A DNA stretch of 64,000 nucleotides from Paraburkholderia nodosa DSM 21604 (GTDB taxonomy: Bacteria; Pseudomonadota; Gammaproteobacteria; Burkholderiales; Burkholderiaceae): assembly GCF_000519185.1 (NCBI RefSeq), contig NZ_JAFA01000004.1, positions 224,110 to 288,109 of the forward strand, written 5' to 3'. Position numbers and translations under genes: made by a program. Shown piece after piece: positions 1 to 8,694 of this stretch. The notes under the pieces were generated by a model. The model ran no database searches, was not told the origin of the DNA, and was given only the letters and a program-made list of their open reading frames with translations. The number at the start of each line of letters is the position of its first letter. Position 1 is the first letter of the stretch.

Positions 1-153
1 GAACTGCAAAAGATCGTTGGCCGCGACCCGCTGCCCTACGGCATCGAGGAAAACCGCAAGACCATCGAAGCGCTCGAAGCGACCGCGTTCAAGCAGGGCC
101 TCACGCCGCGCCGCATGAGCATGAGCGAGCTGTTCGTCGATCCCCGCGCCTGA
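1..153 (+). CDS. 4,5-dihydroxyphthalate decarboxylase-like protein, type A, C-terminal end (5' part outside window)
   Basis: An open frame enters at base 1 and stops with TGA at 151-153, giving the last 50 residues. They match the C-terminus of the complete gene at 22535-23509 almost residue for residue (shared DPLPYGIEENRKTIEALEAT, then a short ELFVDP tail). The family has a type 2 periplasmic-binding-protein fold and includes enzymes annotated as 4,5-dihydroxyphthalate decarboxylase (phthalate to protocatechuate), but members also resemble ABC solute receptors, so the reaction is inferred by family only. It is followed after 31 bp by the LigJ-type gene, the same order as in the second cluster. 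Confidence 0.85.
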   Translation, partial: ELQKIVGRDPLPYGIEENRKTIEALEATAFKQGLTPRRMSMSELFVDPRA

Positions 154-184
154 AAGTTGCGCTGAACTGCACACGGAAGAAAAA

Positions 185-1210
185 ATGATCATCGATTGCC
201 ACGGTCACTTCACGACCGTTCCTGCCTCGTTCCGCGACTGGCGCGCAAAGCAGATTGCCGCCGCCAACGATCCGGCCAACGCGCCGCCGCTTTCGGGCGC
301 GCACGTCAGCGATGACGAGATCCGCGAAGGCGTCGGCAACGGCCAGTTGCGCTTGCAGAAAGAGCGCGGCGGCGACCTCACGCTGTTCTCGCCCATCGCG
401 GGCCTGATGAGCCACCACCTCGGCAACGAACGCACGAGCCTCGAGTGGGCCGAGGTCTCGAACAACCTCGTGCGCCGCGTGTGCGACATCTACGCGGACA
501 ACTTCGTGCCCGTCTGCCAGTTGCCGCAGTCGCCGCTCGCGCCGCCGAAGAACTCGGTTGCCGAACTGCGCCGCTGCGTCGAGGAAATGGGCTTCGTCGG
601 CTGCAACCTGAATCCGGACCCGAGCGGCGGCTACTGGACCGGCAAGCCGATGACGGACCGCGAGTGGTATCCGCTCTACGAGGCGCTGTGCGATCTCGAC
701 GTGCCGGCCATGATCCACGTCGCCGCTTCGTGCAACGCGTGCCACCACGGCACCGGCGCGCATTATCTGAACGCCGATACGTCCGTCTTCATGCAGTTGC
801 TGCAGGGCAATGTGTTCAAGGACTTCCCAACGCTGCGCCTGGTGATTCCGCATGGCGGCGGCGCGGTGCCTTACCACTGGGGCCGCTACCGCGGCATGTC
901 GCTGGAGATGATGGACCGTCCGCTCGAAGGACTGCTGAACAATATCTTCTTCGACACCTGCGTGTATCACCACCCAGGCGTGGAGCTGCTCACCAAGGTC
1001 GTGCCGACGAGCAACGTGCTGTTCGGCTCGGAAATGATCGGCGCCGTGCGCGGCCGCGATCCGGACACCGGCGAGTACTTCGACGACACCAAGCGCTACG
1101 TCGACGCCTGCACGGCACTGAGCGACGCCGACCGCCACGCGATTTTCGAGGGCAATGCGCGCCGCGTCTATCCGCGCCTCGACGCGCACCTCAAGGCCAA
1201 GGGTCTGTAA
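185..1210 (+). CDS. ligJ: 4-oxalomesaconate hydratase, LigJ type (amidohydrolase superfamily), copy 1
   Basis: 341 aa, the length of Sphingobium LigJ, which hydrates 4-oxalomesaconate to 4-carboxy-4-hydroxy-2-oxoadipate in protocatechuate/gallate 4,5-cleavage. The N-terminus reads MIIDCHGHFT, giving the metal-binding His6 and His8. His178 lies in MIHVAAS, and Glu283 in the FGSEMIGAVRG block. The HGGGAVPYHWGR and FDTCVYHQ/HPG blocks are also LigJ-like. The start is supported by GAAGAAAA a few bases upstream. It sits between the type A decarboxylase-like gene and the LigI-like hydrolase, so it very likely acts in the same pathway. A diverged copy lies at 21493-22518. The family call is strong. 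The true substrate could be a ring-substituted analogue. Confidence 0.85.
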   Translation: MIIDCHGHFTTVPASFRDWRAKQIAAANDPANAPPLSGAHVSDDEIREGVGNGQLRLQKERGGDLTLFSPIAGLMSHHLGNERTSLEWAEVSNNLVRRVCDIYADNFVPVCQLPQSPLAPPKNSVAELRRCVEEMGFVGCNLNPDPSGGYWTGKPMTDREWYPLYEALCDLDVPAMIHVAASCNACHHGTGAHYLNADTSVFMQLLQGNVFKDFPTLRLVIPHGGGAVPYHWGRYRGMSLEMMDRPLEGLLNNIFFDTCVYHHPGVELLTKVVPTSNVLFGSEMIGAVRGRDPDTGEYFDDTKRYVDACTALSDADRHAIFEGNARRVYPRLDAHLKAKGL

Positions 1211-1235
1211 CGAAGCCGATAGTTGAACGGACATC

Positions 1236-2081
1236 ATGAACTTCATCGACATTCATCCTCACATCATCTCGGACGATGAGAAGCGCTACCCACCCGCGCC
1301 GCTGTTCGGCAAGCGCTCGGACTGGTCACAGGAGCGCCCCAACACGGTCGAGGCGCTGATCGAGGCCATGGACGAAGCCGGCGTTTCCAAAGCTGCTGTC
1401 GTCCATTCGTCGACGACCTACGGTTTCGACAACCGCTACGTCGTGGACGGCTGCAACCAGTACAAGGACCGGCTCGTGGCCGTGGGTTCCGTGGACATGC
1501 TGGCCGACGACGTGCCTGCCGTGATCAAGGGCTGGGCCGACAAGGGTCTTGCCGGCCTGCGCATTTTCACCGGCGGCTCGACCAAGGACTTCGATCCGAG
1601 CGAGCTGGACAACCCCAGGTCCTTCAAGGCATGGGAAATGCTCGCGGAACTGCAGTTGCCGATGTGCATCCAGACGGGGCCGATCGGTCTGCCCCAGGTG
1701 CGCATGCTGGCGGAGACGTTTCCGGGCGTGAACATCATTCTCGACCACCTTGGCCGTCCCGATGTGCTCGACGGCGCACCGTACGCGAATGCCGCGAGCC
1801 TCTTCGCACTGGCCGATCTGCCGAACCTCTACATGAAGCTCACGCCGCGCATTTTCGGTGACGTGAAAAAGGAAAAGGCCAGCGCGGAGACGTTCTTCCC
1901 GCGCGTGGTCGAAGCCTTCGGCGCGCAGCGCATGGCATGGGGCTCGAATTTCCCGACCTCGCCCGGCACGCTCGCGGAGATTCTTGCAACGGCGGAAGAC
2001 GGGCTCGCCTGCCTCGGCGCGGAAGACCGCGCCTGGATTTTCGGCAAGACCGCACAGAAGCTGTACCCCGGCCTGGGCTGA
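1236..2081 (+). CDS. LigI-like amidohydrolase (2-pyrone-4,6-dicarboxylate lactonase family), copy 1
   Basis: 281 aa TIM-barrel hydrolase of the amidohydrolase_2 family. The first strand carries the HxH metal motif (His7-Pro-His9), a later strand IILDHLGRPD, and the last strand WGSNFPTSPG. The position that is often Asp in this superfamily is Asn here and in the copy at 20597-21448. In LigI the reaction is hydrolysis of 2-pyrone-4,6-dicarboxylate to 4-oxalomesaconate, which is the substrate of the LigJ-type enzyme encoded 25 bp upstream, so pathway context agrees. LigI itself is slightly longer (about 290 aa) and only distantly similar, so a related lactone or keto-acid substrate is possible. 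Confidence 0.7.
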   Translation: MNFIDIHPHIISDDEKRYPPAPLFGKRSDWSQERPNTVEALIEAMDEAGVSKAAVVHSSTTYGFDNRYVVDGCNQYKDRLVAVGSVDMLADDVPAVIKGWADKGLAGLRIFTGGSTKDFDPSELDNPRSFKAWEMLAELQLPMCIQTGPIGLPQVRMLAETFPGVNIILDHLGRPDVLDGAPYANAASLFALADLPNLYMKLTPRIFGDVKKEKASAETFFPRVVEAFGAQRMAWGSNFPTSPGTLAEILATAEDGLACLGAEDRAWIFGKTAQKLYPGLG

Positions 2082-2151
2082 TCGAACATTGCCAACAGCG
2101 CGCGCGCCGCGACCGCAGCGGCGCCGCGCAGCGAGAAAAAGAGAGATTCAC

Positions 2152-3009
2152 ATGTCCACCAATCGTCTGAACAGCATCATCCGCGCGTTCGAGTCGGGCA
2201 AGGCCGCGCATGCCGCCTTCTCCAAGCTCGACAAGCAGAGCGCCATCGAAATGAGCGATTCGCCCTATGACGGGATCGTCTTCGAGATGGAGCACAATCC
2301 GTACGACGTGGCCGCGCTCGGCGACGCGCTGCAATACATGCTCAGCCGCAAGCAGATCGCCGAGTCCGCATCGGTGGCGCCGAAGGTCACGCCGATCGCG
2401 CGCATCCCCGCCAACGGTGTGGAGATGAACCAGAGCTTCGCCAAGCAGGTGCTCGATCGCGGCGCCTACGGCGTGATCTGGCCGCACGTGGCGACGGTCG
2501 AGCAAGCCTATAACGCGGTGGCGTCCTGCCGCTATGCACGGCCGAAGAACGCGCCGCTGTATGAGCCGAAGGGCGTGCGCGGCGACGGCCCGGCCAACGC
2601 GGCGCGCTACTGGGGCCTCAGCATGGCCGACTACTACAAGAAGGCCGACGTGTGGCCGCTCGTGCCCGAGGGCGAGATTCTCGTGGGACTGATGTGCGAG
2701 AGCACCCAGGCGATCGAGAACCTCGACGACATGCTCGCGAATGTGCCCGGCATCGGCTTCATCCTCATCGGTGAAGGCGACCTTAGCCAGGAACTGGGCT
2801 TTCCGCGCCAGTACGAGCACCCCGAAGTCATCGACGCCATGCGCCAGATCGTCGAGACCTGCAAGAAGCACAATGTGATCGTGGGCCACCCGCACGTCAC
2901 GGCCAAAAATCATCGGCGCCTCTCCGAAGAGGGCTATCGCTTCCTGATGTCGGCGCCGCAGCGCACGTACGGCGTGGTCGGTCTCGCTCGCGATATGGCA
3001 GGCTACTGA
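2152..3009 (+). CDS. HpcH/HpaI family aldolase, copy 1
   Basis: 285 aa class II (metal-dependent) pyruvate aldolase family. Visible blocks include DGIVFEMEHNPYD near residue 40, PIARIPANG near residue 85, VIWPHVATVEQA and GVRGDGPANAARYWG in the middle, and LIGEGDLSQELG near residue 205. The ATG at 2152 follows an AAAAAGAGAG ribosome-binding sequence. The longer open frame upstream lacks this support and does not align with the second copy. Inferred role: cleavage of 4-carboxy-4-hydroxy-2-oxoadipate, or an analogue, to pyruvate and an oxo acid after the LigJ-type step, in place of the unrelated LigK aldolase. About 85% identical by eye to the protein at 17200-18057. The stop overlaps the next start (TGATG). 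Confidence 0.85.
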   Translation: MSTNRLNSIIRAFESGKAAHAAFSKLDKQSAIEMSDSPYDGIVFEMEHNPYDVAALGDALQYMLSRKQIAESASVAPKVTPIARIPANGVEMNQSFAKQVLDRGAYGVIWPHVATVEQAYNAVASCRYARPKNAPLYEPKGVRGDGPANAARYWGLSMADYYKKADVWPLVPEGEILVGLMCESTQAIENLDDMLANVPGIGFILIGEGDLSQELGFPRQYEHPEVIDAMRQIVETCKKHNVIVGHPHVTAKNHRRLSEEGYRFLMSAPQRTYGVVGLARDMAGY

Positions 3010-4559
3010 TGAACGGCGCCGAAAGTCTCGTCGCGACCCTGGTCGATCAGGACGTCGACATCTGTTTTGCGAATCCCGGCACCTCGGAGATGCACTTCCT
3101 GGCCGCTCTCGGCAACAACCCGGGGATGCGCAGCGTGCTGTGCCTGTTCGAGGGCGTGGCCACCGGCGCCGCCGATGGCTGGTACCGGATGAAGGACAAG
3201 CCGGCCTCGACGCTGCTGCACTTGGGCCCCGGTCTTGCGAACGGCCTCGCGAACATCCACAACGCGAAGCGTGCGTCGTCGGGCATGGTCAATGTCGTCG
3301 GCGAGCATTCGGTGTCGCACCTCAAGTATGACCCGCCGCTCACCTCGGATATCGAGGGCCTCGCGCGCCCGCTGAGCCACTGGGTGCGCCGCGCCGGATC
3401 GGCGGACACCATCGCCTGGGACACGGCGCAAGCCGTGGCCAAGGCCAGCGAGCATCCGGGGCAGATCGCCACCTTGATCCTGCCGGGCGATACCTCGTGG
3501 CAGCGCACGGAAGCGGAGCCGGTGCTGCCGCCTGCGGCCGTGACGCGTCGCAAGACGCCGGGCGCCGCGCGTATCGAACATGTCGCGCGGGTGTTGCGCT
3601 CCGGCGAGCCGACGCTGTTCATTCTCGCCAACAAGGCGACGCGCGGCGCGCCGCTCGAGAAGGCCGGCCGTGTGGCCGCGGCCACCGGCGCGCGGCTGGG
3701 ATCGCAGTTCTTCTCCGCACGCATCGAGCGCGGCGCGGGACGCGTGCCCATTGCGCGCATTCCGTACGCGGTGCCGCAGGCCATGGCGTTTCTCGAGGAC
3801 TTCAAGCACATCGTCACGGTCGAGACCACCGAGCCGGTGGCCTTTTTCGCCTACCCGGACAAGCCGAGTTTGCTCAAGGCCGAGGGCACGCTGGTGCACG
3901 CGCTCGTCGAGGCTGACGAAGACAGCGAACTCGCCTTCGACATGCTGCTGCAGGCGCTGGGCGCCGCCGATGCGACAGCGCTCGTGCAGCCGCGTATCGA
4001 AACGCCGGTGCCGACGGGCGCGCTCAATCCCACGAGCATCGCTCATGCGCTGGCAGCCGCGTTGCCCGAGCACTGCATCGTCGTCGATGAATCGCTCACC
4101 ACGGGCCGTGAATCGATGAGCCTCACCATGGGCGCGCGGCCGCACGATCTCATCAACAACATGGGCGGCTCGATTGGTTATTCGACGCCTGTCGCGACCG
4201 GCGCCGCGCTCGCGTGCCCGGACCGGCGCGTGTTCTGCATGGTCGGCGACGGCAGCGCGATGTACACGATCCAGTCGCTGTGGACCCAGGCGCGCGAAGG
4301 ACTGAACGTCACGACGATCATCTTCGCCAACAACAGCTACGCGATTCTCAAGGCCGAGTACGCCAACATGGGCGCGGGCACGCCGGGAGAACGCGCGCTC
4401 TCCATGATCGACATCGACAAGCCGCGCATCGACTGGCTCGCGATGGCGAAAAGCATGGGCGTGCCGGGCAAGGCAGTCGAGACGGCCGAGGACTTCTACA
4501 AGGCGATGGCCGATTCGACCCGCGAGCCGGGTCCGTGCCTCATCGAGGTCCGGCTGTAA
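3009..4559 (+). CDS. Thiamine-diphosphate-dependent enzyme (acetolactate synthase/benzoylformate decarboxylase-like)
   Basis: 516 aa ThDP enzyme. The N-terminal Pyr domain carries the catalytic Glu in CLFEGVATGAADG near residue 48. A central domain follows, and the C-terminal PP domain has GDGSAMYT, then NNSYAIL about 28 residues later, the standard ThDP/Mg motif. The start codon overlaps the aldolase stop by one base, so the two are translationally coupled. The family includes 2-oxo acid decarboxylases and carboligases; position after the aldolase suggests action on a 2-oxo acid produced by the pathway. The second aromatic cluster has no copy of this gene, so it is not essential to the shared core. 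Exact reaction unknown. Confidence 0.8.
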   Translation: MNGAESLVATLVDQDVDICFANPGTSEMHFLAALGNNPGMRSVLCLFEGVATGAADGWYRMKDKPASTLLHLGPGLANGLANIHNAKRASSGMVNVVGEHSVSHLKYDPPLTSDIEGLARPLSHWVRRAGSADTIAWDTAQAVAKASEHPGQIATLILPGDTSWQRTEAEPVLPPAAVTRRKTPGAARIEHVARVLRSGEPTLFILANKATRGAPLEKAGRVAAATGARLGSQFFSARIERGAGRVPIARIPYAVPQAMAFLEDFKHIVTVETTEPVAFFAYPDKPSLLKAEGTLVHALVEADEDSELAFDMLLQALGAADATALVQPRIETPVPTGALNPTSIAHALAAALPEHCIVVDESLTTGRESMSLTMGARPHDLINNMGGSIGYSTPVATGAALACPDRRVFCMVGDGSAMYTIQSLWTQAREGLNVTTIIFANNSYAILKAEYANMGAGTPGERALSMIDIDKPRIDWLAMAKSMGVPGKAVETAEDFYKAMADSTREPGPCLIEVRL

Positions 4560-4619
4560 TCCGGCTTCGGTTCGGCATTCATTCGCGATTTCAGAAAACA
4601 AGCATCAGGAGAATCATTC

Positions 4620-5513
4620 ATGACAACGACGCTGACTGGCGTGCCGACGTTGCGCACCAATCTGGCTGAATACGCAGTGACGAAGGCAATGCGCGACGGG
4701 CGCGTGGCGTCGGATCTCGTGACGCTGGACTTCTGCGGGCCGACCCCGGCGCACAACGGCTTCAAGGCCATGGTGCGCGAGAACAAGTTCGACGCGGGCG
4801 AGCTCGCGATCGTCACGTTCCTGCAGGCCAAGGCCTATGGCAAGCCGTATGTCCTGCTGCCGACGCCGATTTCGGGGCGTTTCCAGCATCACTGCGCGGG
4901 CTACAACATCGACTTCGGCCATCTGGATCCCAAGGATATCGAAGGAAAGAAGGTCGGCGTGCGCACCTATACGCAAACGACCGCGCTCTGGATTCGCGGC
5001 ATCCTGCGCCATGAATACGGCGTGGATCTCGACAAGGTGACCTGGATGACGCTGGGCGACGGGCATCTGGCCGAGTACAGCGATCCGCAAAACTGCCAGC
5101 GCTTGCCGGCCGGATCGTCGATTCCGGAGATGATGCTCAAGGGCGAGCTGGCGGCCGCGCTGCTCGGCGAAGACATGCCGAAGGACGAACGCGTGCGCAC
5201 GCTGGTGCCGGACGCGCATGCCGCCGCGAAGGACTGGTTCTCGCGCGCGGGCGTCGTGCCGATCAACCACATGTTCGTGGTGCATGAAAATCTGTCGAAG
5301 GAGCGCCCGGACATCGTTCGCGAGCTGTATCGCATGGTCGTGGAAAGCCGCTCGCTCGCCGAAGGCGTGCCGGCCATTTTCCCGCCAATCGGGCTGGAGG
5401 CGAACCGCAAGGGGCTGCAACTGGCGGTCGATTGGGCGCTCGATCAGAAGATCATTCCGCGCCGTCTCACGGTCGACGAGTTGTTCGACGACGTGACGGG
5501 CAGCCTGGGCTGA
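4620..5513 (+). CDS. 4,5-dihydroxyphthalate decarboxylase-like protein, type B
   Basis: 297 aa protein of the same binding-protein-fold family as the type A genes but clearly a different branch. It starts MTTTLTGVPTLRTNLAEY and ends LFDDVTGSLG. Blocks PTPAHNGFKAMVREN, FDAGELAIVTFLQAKAYGK and KKVGVRTYTQTT are typical of the family. The ribosome-binding site is CAGGAGAAT before the ATG. No signal peptide is visible, which argues for a cytoplasmic enzyme rather than a transport receptor. A 65-bp remnant of an orthologous type B gene is found at 17078-17142 behind the second aldolase, so both clusters once ended their enzyme block with this gene. Confidence 0.7.
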   Translation: MTTTLTGVPTLRTNLAEYAVTKAMRDGRVASDLVTLDFCGPTPAHNGFKAMVRENKFDAGELAIVTFLQAKAYGKPYVLLPTPISGRFQHHCAGYNIDFGHLDPKDIEGKKVGVRTYTQTTALWIRGILRHEYGVDLDKVTWMTLGDGHLAEYSDPQNCQRLPAGSSIPEMMLKGELAAALLGEDMPKDERVRTLVPDAHAAAKDWFSRAGVVPINHMFVVHENLSKERPDIVRELYRMVVESRSLAEGVPAIFPPIGLEANRKGLQLAVDWALDQKIIPRRLTVDELFDDVTGSLG

Positions 5514-5538
5514 GCCCGGAAGTCATCGGAGACGACGC

Positions 5539-6852
5539 GTGGAGATCACAGTACGAAAAGCGGCGCGCCCGGAGAATCGCTGGGGCATTCTTGTGCTGCT
5601 CGCGCTCGGGCTGATGATCTCCTTCGTAGACCGAACGAGCATGTCGGCGGCGCTCGCGGACCATCATTTCGTGCACGAGTTCGCGCTGACGCACGTCGAG
5701 CGCGGCTGGCTCGGCTCCGCCATGTTCTGGTCCTACGGGCTGTTGCAGATGCCGATGGGCTGGGTGGTCGACCGCTATGGCGTGAAATGGCCCTATACGC
5801 TCTGCTTCCTGATGTGGTGCCTTGCGGCGGCGGCAACGGGTGTCGTGACCACGCTCTCCGCGCTGATCCTCGTGCGCCTCTTGATCGGCGTTGCTGAGGC
5901 GGTGGTGGTGCCCGCCACCTATCGCTATCTCGCCAATCACTTCGACGAGGCGCACAAGGGCACGGCGCTCGGCATTTACTCGATTGGCGGCAAGATGGGC
6001 CCCGCGCTCGGTGCGCCGATCGCGGCATGGCTCATCGCTATCGGTTCGTGGAAGACCATGTTCGTTGTGACAGGGCTTGCTGGCCTGGTGTGGCTGGTGC
6101 CATGGCAACTGATGCTCAACAACGATTTCCCGTCGAGAGCCGAGCTTGCCGTGGCGAAGCGCCGGGCGGCCTCGGTTCCGCTTGGCAATCTGCTGTCGAG
6201 CCCGGTGGTGTGGGGCGGCTTGATCACCAACTTCTGCTACAGCTATTTCGTGTTTTATTGCATGACGTGGATGCCGGCGTATCTGGTCGAGCAGCGCGGG
6301 CTCTCGCTGCGGCAGTCGGGGCTGTATACGTTCTTCAGCTTTGCCGGCATTGCAGTCGTGGCCGCGTTGGCGGGTTGGGCCGCGGACCGGTTGATCGCGC
6401 GAGGCCATGACGCGGTCGTGGTGCGCAAGTCGTTTATCGTAGTCGGCTTTATCAGCGGTACGACCGTGTTAATGGGCGCTTATTCGCGCTCGCCGCAAAT
6501 GGCGTTGTTCTGGAATATCGTTTCTCTCTCACTGCTGGGCCTCGTGACCGCGAACAACCTCGCGCTCGTCAAGCTCACCTTGATTCCCAAACCGGCGGTG
6601 GGCCTGAATACGGGCTTGCAGCAGGTGGCCACCAGTCTTGCGGGTGGCGTATCCGCCAGTCTCTCCGGTTGGCTGCTTCACGTCGGGCACAGCTACACGC
6701 TGCCCATGCTGGCCATTTTTGCGTTCCTCATTCTGGGCGCGACGAGCACCGTGGTGTTGCTCCAGCGGAAGTGGGCGCCGAAAGTCAACGAGAGCGAGAG
6801 CGAGCGTGAAGCGCAGCACCCGGATACCGGTCAATACCACACGGATTCGTGA
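5539..6852 (+). CDS. MFS transporter, anion:cation symporter (ACS) type, copy 1
   Basis: 437 aa, twelve predicted membrane segments. The first helix carries FVDRTSMSAAL and the loop after helix 2 WVVDRYGVKWPY, typical of ACS-family carboxylate and aromatic-acid symporters. The start is GTG at 5539 with a CGGAGA site 6-7 bases before. It is the last gene of the compact aromatic operon, 25 bp after the type B gene, and probably imports the aromatic acid substrate. A paralogue lies at 19219-20499; both share the CMTWMPAYLVEQRGLS block. The C-terminal tail after the last helix is Glu/Ser-rich. Confidence 0.85.
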   Translation: MEITVRKAARPENRWGILVLLALGLMISFVDRTSMSAALADHHFVHEFALTHVERGWLGSAMFWSYGLLQMPMGWVVDRYGVKWPYTLCFLMWCLAAAATGVVTTLSALILVRLLIGVAEAVVVPATYRYLANHFDEAHKGTALGIYSIGGKMGPALGAPIAAWLIAIGSWKTMFVVTGLAGLVWLVPWQLMLNNDFPSRAELAVAKRRAASVPLGNLLSSPVVWGGLITNFCYSYFVFYCMTWMPAYLVEQRGLSLRQSGLYTFFSFAGIAVVAALAGWAADRLIARGHDAVVVRKSFIVVGFISGTTVLMGAYSRSPQMALFWNIVSLSLLGLVTANNLALVKLTLIPKPAVGLNTGLQQVATSLAGGVSASLSGWLLHVGHSYTLPMLAIFAFLILGATSTVVLLQRKWAPKVNESESEREAQHPDTGQYHTDS

Positions 6853-6941
6853 GGACCGGCCTTCCGTAGCCTCGGCTTTATGCCAGAAGAAGTCTTTAAA
6901 AATCACCTGCGCGTGAACCACGTGCAAGGCGGGAAGTCCTT

Positions 6942-8192
6942 ATGAGCCAGGCTAACGAAACGTCCCCGCCGGCGCTGGAGGCGTCGACCGGCATGATGCC
7001 CTTGCTGCGGCACGCATCGCTCACGCGCTTCCTGATTGCGCGCGTCGGTTCCATCACCGCCCAGCAGATGCTCATGCTCGCGATCAGCTGGCATATGTAC
7101 GACCTCACATCGAGTGCCTGGTATCTCGGTCTCGTCGGACTCTTTCAGTTCATTCCCGGGCTCGCCACGACGTTGGTCGCCGGGCATTGCGCCGATCGCA
7201 TGCATCGCGGCCAACTTGTCGCGATCTGCCTCGCGGCCCAGGCGGCTATCGGCACCTTGCTCGCCGTGTCTTCCATGACGCACGCAGTGACTCGCGAACT
7301 GCTGCTGGGTCTCTCGCTCGTGCTTGGCGCCATCCGGCCGTTTCAGATGTCGGGTCAACAGGCGCTGTTGCCGATGCTCGTGCCGCAGAGCCTGCTGGCC
7401 AGGTCGATGGCGCTCAGCACCGTCGTGCAGCAGGTGTGTGTCATCGCGGGACCGGCGTTGGGCGGCTTGCTGTTCGCAACCGGCGTGAAGGCGCTCTATT
7501 TCACCTGCGCGGCGCTCTTTTGCGTGAGTGCCGCGATGTATGCCCTGATACGTTACGACCACGTGGCGCCGCCGCGCGAGCCCGTGACGGCCGAGACCGT
7601 GCTTGCCGGCTTGCGCTTCGTCTGGAGCCATCCGCTTTTGCTCGGCGGGATTTCGCTCGACCTTTTTGGGGTGTTGTTTGGCGGCGCCACGGCGCTCTTG
7701 CCGGTCTACGCGAAAGAGATTCTGCACGTCGGGCCGCAGGGTCTGGGCTTGCTGCGCTGCGCGCCTGCCGTGGGCGCGCTCTGTGTCGGGCTCATGCTGT
7801 CGCGGCGCGCCATCGGCAGGGGGGTGGGCAGGAAGCTGCTGATCGCCGTCGCGGTCTACGGCGCCGCCATTGCCGCGTTTGGATTTTCCCGTTCGTTTCC
7901 CGTCTCGCTGCTTCTGCTGGCGATCTCGGGCGGTGCCGACACGATTAGCGTGGTCGTTCGCCAGACGCTCGTTCAGCTGGAGACCCCGGACCGCATGCGC
8001 GGACGCGTCGCGGCCGTGAACACGCTTTTTATTGGCGCAAGCAATCAACTCGGCGAATTCGAATCCGGTCTGACGGCTACGGCATTTGGCGCGGTTGGCT
8101 CGGTTGTGCTCGGCGGATGCGCGACCATTCTCGTGAGCGCCGCCTGGAGCCAATTGTTCAAGCCGCTGGCCAGGCGCGAAACGCTGCATTGA
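6942..8192 (+). CDS. MFS transporter, EntS/MFS_3 type
   Basis: 416 aa with about twelve hydrophobic helices. It differs from the ACS transporters in this window and resembles EntS-type exporters: LTRFLIARVGSITAQQMLML in helix 1, GHCADRMHRG after helix 2, ETPDRMRGRVAAVN in the second half. The ATG at 6942 follows GGGAAG. It lies 89 bp after the aromatic operon on the same strand, so it may be co-transcribed, but its direction of transport and substrate are unknown. Export of a toxic intermediate is a guess from the subfamily only. Confidence 0.75.
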   Translation: MSQANETSPPALEASTGMMPLLRHASLTRFLIARVGSITAQQMLMLAISWHMYDLTSSAWYLGLVGLFQFIPGLATTLVAGHCADRMHRGQLVAICLAAQAAIGTLLAVSSMTHAVTRELLLGLSLVLGAIRPFQMSGQQALLPMLVPQSLLARSMALSTVVQQVCVIAGPALGGLLFATGVKALYFTCAALFCVSAAMYALIRYDHVAPPREPVTAETVLAGLRFVWSHPLLLGGISLDLFGVLFGGATALLPVYAKEILHVGPQGLGLLRCAPAVGALCVGLMLSRRAIGRGVGRKLLIAVAVYGAAIAAFGFSRSFPVSLLLLAISGGADTISVVVRQTLVQLETPDRMRGRVAAVNTLFIGASNQLGEFESGLTATAFGAVGSVVLGGCATILVSAAWSQLFKPLARRETLH

Positions 8193-8398
8193 CAGTGCCG
8201 TGCATTAACCCTTCGGTTAAACGTTCAACGATTAACTTCAATGGACGATATGCGGCCCGCAACCGATGATGACCCTGCCGTCCTGCCTTCCCCAGTTGAA
8301 GCAAGCCAGATCGGGTCGTTCGATGTTGGCGCACGAACGAAAATGCTGCGTAAAGCTTTGTGGATTCGCCAACACGTCCGCGAAGCTCGGAGACGCTT

Positions 8399-8635
8399 AT
8401 GAGCGGTCAGCACACATCCCTTCGCGCCCTGGTCAACGACTGGTTTGGAAATGGGGAAAATCTCAGCGTTACGCGACCCTGTCGCTCGACGAAAATGCCA
8501 TGGCGGGCCGTACAGGTCGAAGTCGCACGTTCGTCTGGAACGTTCGCGATCGTCTTCTTCCGACACCATGACGGCTCATGGTGCGTCTATCCTCCTCCCA
8601 TTGTCCGGCCCGCAGTTAACTGGCTATTCAACTAG
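8399..8635 (+). CDS. Small hypothetical protein (78 aa)
   Basis: A 78-codon frame with a good GGAGA site 5 bases before its ATG. It contains ALVNDWFGN near the N-terminus and [18 protein letters not shown] near the C-terminus, the look of a folded small alpha/beta protein with many aromatic residues. This is unlike a chance GC-rich shadow frame. It resembles small uncharacterised proteins common in Burkholderia, from memory. A longer upstream extension from 8360 lacks a ribosome-binding site. Function unknown. Confidence 0.55.
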   Translation: MSGQHTSLRALVNDWFGNGENLSVTRPCRSTKMPWRAVQVEVARSSGTFAIVFFRHHDGSWCVYPPPIVRPAVNWLFN

Positions 8636-8694
8636 CCGCCGTGCAGGCGCCATGGCGAAGAACAATTACACACAACGCGTTCCAGGAAATCGAC

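Noticed and set aside
8206..8221. TTAACC-CTTC-GGTTAA hairpin after the second MFS gene as a terminator
   Set aside because: The stem is only six mostly A/T pairs and no T run follows.
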